Source of the DNA: Caecibacteroides pullorum
GTDB taxonomy: Bacteria > Bacteroidota > Bacteroidia > Bacteroidales > Bacteroidaceae
Assembly (NCBI RefSeq): GCF_019239235.1
Contig: NZ_JAAZTS010000006.1
Span: forward strand, 62,001 to 126,000
DNA length: 64,000 nt
Direction of reading: 5' to 3'
The notes below the pieces were generated by a model, which saw nothing but the letters and a program-made list of their open reading frames with translations, made no database searches and had not been told where the DNA came from. Shown one piece after another: positions 62,377-64,000 of the stretch. The translations under genes and the position numbers were made by a program. How positions within the stretch are numbered: position 1 is the first letter of the stretch; every line of letters begins with the position of its first letter.

Positions 62377-63450
62377 ATGAGATATAAGATAAGTGACATA
62401 AAGCGCGTGCTGTCCCGGCTGGTAACTTACTTCCGGGTTCAGGAAGATGCCTCCTCGCAACAGGAGATGAATGAGTTGTGGCGTCGGATTGACCGCAGCA
62501 TCGATGCCCGCCGCAGCAAACGTCGGATAATGGTGTGGAGCAGTGTGTCGGCGGCAGCGTTGCTGGCAGGTTGCATTTGGTTGGGAGCGGGACATTACCG
62601 GAAGCAGCAACCCGATTTGTCGGTTGTCGCGGCCTGTTTGATGGAAAAGGTGATGGAAGCAGACGAAATCCAGCTGATAGTCGCTCCTGGGCAGATGCTT
62701 CGGGTGAAAGACGGAGGTACGGTGACTTATCAACAGAATGGCGGTATCCAAGTGGATGAGAATGTGCTTTCAAGTGATGAAATACAAAATGGCCCCTATG
62801 ACCAGATTATTGTACCCAAAGGGCGTTTGGGAAGGCTGATATTATCGGATGGGACAGAATTGTACATAAATTCGGGTACTAAAGTCGTTTATCCTGAACG
62901 ATTTGAAAGAAAACGGCGTGAGATTTTTGTGGATGGTGAGATTTATATCGATGTGCGCCGTGACGGAACAGCACCGTTTGTCGTGAAGACAGCGCATTTC
63001 GATGTAGAAGTGTTGGGCACTGCTTTCGATGTCAGAGCTTATAGCAATGAAGATAGTTGCGATGAAATTGTTTTACTTCGAGGGGCTGTGAATGTGAAAA
63101 GCGTTTCTGGCGCTGAAGTAAAACTGATACCCGACAAGAAAGCGGTTGTATCAGCTAATGGAGTCATACATACGGAAACGGTGGATGCAGCCGACTATAT
63201 TCTATGGACCAAAGGGATTTTGCCATTGAACAACGGTACTATAGGAGATATCGTAGATGACTTGAGCCGCTATTACGATGTGAAGATCACTTGTGAGGAG
63301 AATATTAGAAATATAAGAATTGCCGGCAAAATTGATTTGCAGCAGGGAGTGGAAGAAGCGCTTCGGAATCTTTCACTTACAGGAGGATTCTCTTGTATGA
63401 AGCAGTCGGATGCTTATATTTTGTATTCTCAGAATAGTGACCGATATTAA
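62377..63450 (+). CDS. FecR-family anti-sigma factor
   Basis: The 357-residue protein has a cytoplasmic N-terminal part (about 1-50, with a WRRIDRSIDARR helix) and one membrane helix (about 53-70). A FecR domain (about 140-245, with LILSDGTELYINSGTKVVYP and VLGTAFDVRAY) is followed by a DUF4974 domain (about 280-350). It would bind the divergently encoded sigma factor and release it when the downstream SusC signals. Overall it resembles the FecR protein at 30499-31581 in layout and length. The susC gene starts 147 bp downstream; in that space I see no minus-strand terminator like the one at 31721. Confidence 0.94.
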   Translation: MRYKISDIKRVLSRLVTYFRVQEDASSQQEMNELWRRIDRSIDARRSKRRIMVWSSVSAAALLAGCIWLGAGHYRKQQPDLSVVAACLMEKVMEADEIQLIVAPGQMLRVKDGGTVTYQQNGGIQVDENVLSSDEIQNGPYDQIIVPKGRLGRLILSDGTELYINSGTKVVYPERFERKRREIFVDGEIYIDVRRDGTAPFVVKTAHFDVEVLGTAFDVRAYSNEDSCDEIVLLRGAVNVKSVSGAEVKLIPDKKAVVSANGVIHTETVDAADYILWTKGILPLNNGTIGDIVDDLSRYYDVKITCEENIRNIRIAGKIDLQQGVEEALRNLSLTGGFSCMKQSDAYILYSQNSDRY

Positions 63451-63597
63451 AATAACGAGAGTAATAATCCGATGTTTAACTTTAAAGTATTGCCTATGAG
63501 TATATCTTTTAAAAAAAGAAATCCATACAATATTGAGAATATGTTTGGATCCGTGAAGAACACCTAATGTTGGTAATTAAATCAGTATAGAAATATT

Positions 63598-64000
63598 ATG
63601 AAAAAAGGAATGAAAAACGCAATCATGATGTCTCGGTTGACGAAATTTATGTTTGCAGTGGGATTTTTATTAACCACAATTTTTAGTTATGCCGGTAATT
63701 TGGCATATGCGCAAAAACAGACTTTTACATTTGATTTGAAGAACGTAACTGTTAAAACCGTACTCCAAACCATTGAGAAACGGAGTGAGTTCATCTTTAT
63801 GTATCGTTCCGATTTGTTTGATGCTTCAAAGAGGGTGTCGGTGAGTGCTGACAAACAGAGTATTTCCCAGATTTTGGATCAAATATTGGCAGGTACAGCA
63901 GTGACATACGAAATTAATGATAGACAGATTTTGTTGAAAGCAGCGGATGAAAAAGAGAATTCTTTTTTACAGACTGGCAATTCTAAGAAAATCAGCGGAA
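63598..64000 (+). CDS. SusC/RagA-type TonB-dependent transporter with STN domain, 5' part
   Basis: The gene is cut by the right edge after 134 codons. It begins MKKGMKNAIMMSRL; a signal peptide ends near residue 38 (LAYA). The STN domain spans about 41-116 (TFTFDLKNVTVKTVLQTIEK and VTYEINDRQILLK). The last residues in the window (KKISG) are the start of the regulatory carboxypeptidase-like domain. An STN domain means this transporter signals through the FecR protein and sigma factor just upstream. The rest of the locus lies outside the window, so its substrate cannot be judged. Confidence 0.93.
   Translation, partial: MKKGMKNAIMMSRLTKFMFAVGFLLTTIFSYAGNLAYAQKQTFTFDLKNVTVKTVLQTIEKRSEFIFMYRSDLFDASKRVSVSADKQSISQILDQILAGTAVTYEINDRQILLKAADEKENSFLQTGNSKKISG

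Noticed and set aside
63451-63597. Antisense sRNA in front of the second susC gene
   Set aside because: There is no GC-rich hairpin with a minus-strand T-run and no TAnnTTTG box on that strand; only a plus-strand TATGTTTG at 63540-63547 is present.

Overview
The window looks like a chromosomal segment of a gut Bacteroidales bacterium (Bacteroides/Phocaeicola type). The evidence is SusC/SusD pairs with FecR anti-sigma and ECF sigma factors, a fused SecDF, promoters of the TTG-N18..20-TAnnTTTG kind, and large lipoprotein or exported glycoside hydrolases. No tRNA, rRNA, CRISPR array, insertion sequence or phage gene was recognised.

Positions 1-19934 hold an export module and its regulator. Six MacB/FtsX-type permease genes in tandem (one cut by the left edge) lie downstream of a HlyD-type adaptor and a TolC-type outer-membrane protein, all on the minus strand. 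A sigma-54-dependent response regulator and a small histidine kinase are transcribed divergently. The intergenic region carries a near-perfect -24/-12 promoter facing the tolC-like gene and two GTGC-N6-GCAC dyads 21 bp apart, which fit an enhancer for the regulator. No ABC ATPase is visible. Two adjacent permease genes share a 372-bp, about 98% identical 3' block, and one of them is compositionally mosaic.

Positions 19937-28409 hold housekeeping genes: secDF, an exonuclease/endonuclease/phosphatase-family membrane protein, two overlapping rhomboid proteases, an HU protein and argS. Positions 28416-29830 hold a two-gene unit (DUF6624 protein plus a small membrane PH-like protein). A 668-bp structured intergenic region follows.

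Positions 30499-57051 hold a polysaccharide-utilization locus (PUL): FecR anti-sigma, SusC with an STN domain, SusD, a discoidin lipoprotein, an M60-like metallopeptidase, and seven glycosidase-like proteins (GH95-like, GH43, GH120, GH95, GH2, GH38-like DUF5054, GH35). An ECF sigma gene lies at the far end on the opposite strand. The enzymes are exo-acting and include xylosidase-, galactosidase- and fucosidase/galactosidase-type families. With the M60-like peptidase this suggests a decorated glycoprotein or branched heteroglycan, not a simple polymer (inference). A minus-strand promoter and intrinsic terminator in the susC leader predict an antisense sRNA of about 70 nt, resembling the DonS-type PUL repressors known in Bacteroides fragilis.

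Positions 57229-64000 hold a large GH2 beta-galactosidase with a discoidin domain, then the start of a second ECF-sigma/FecR/SusC locus that runs off the right edge. Three intergenic regions carry arrays of 22-23 bp tandem units built as short dyads with different arm sequences; these are the most unexplained repeated structure in the window.
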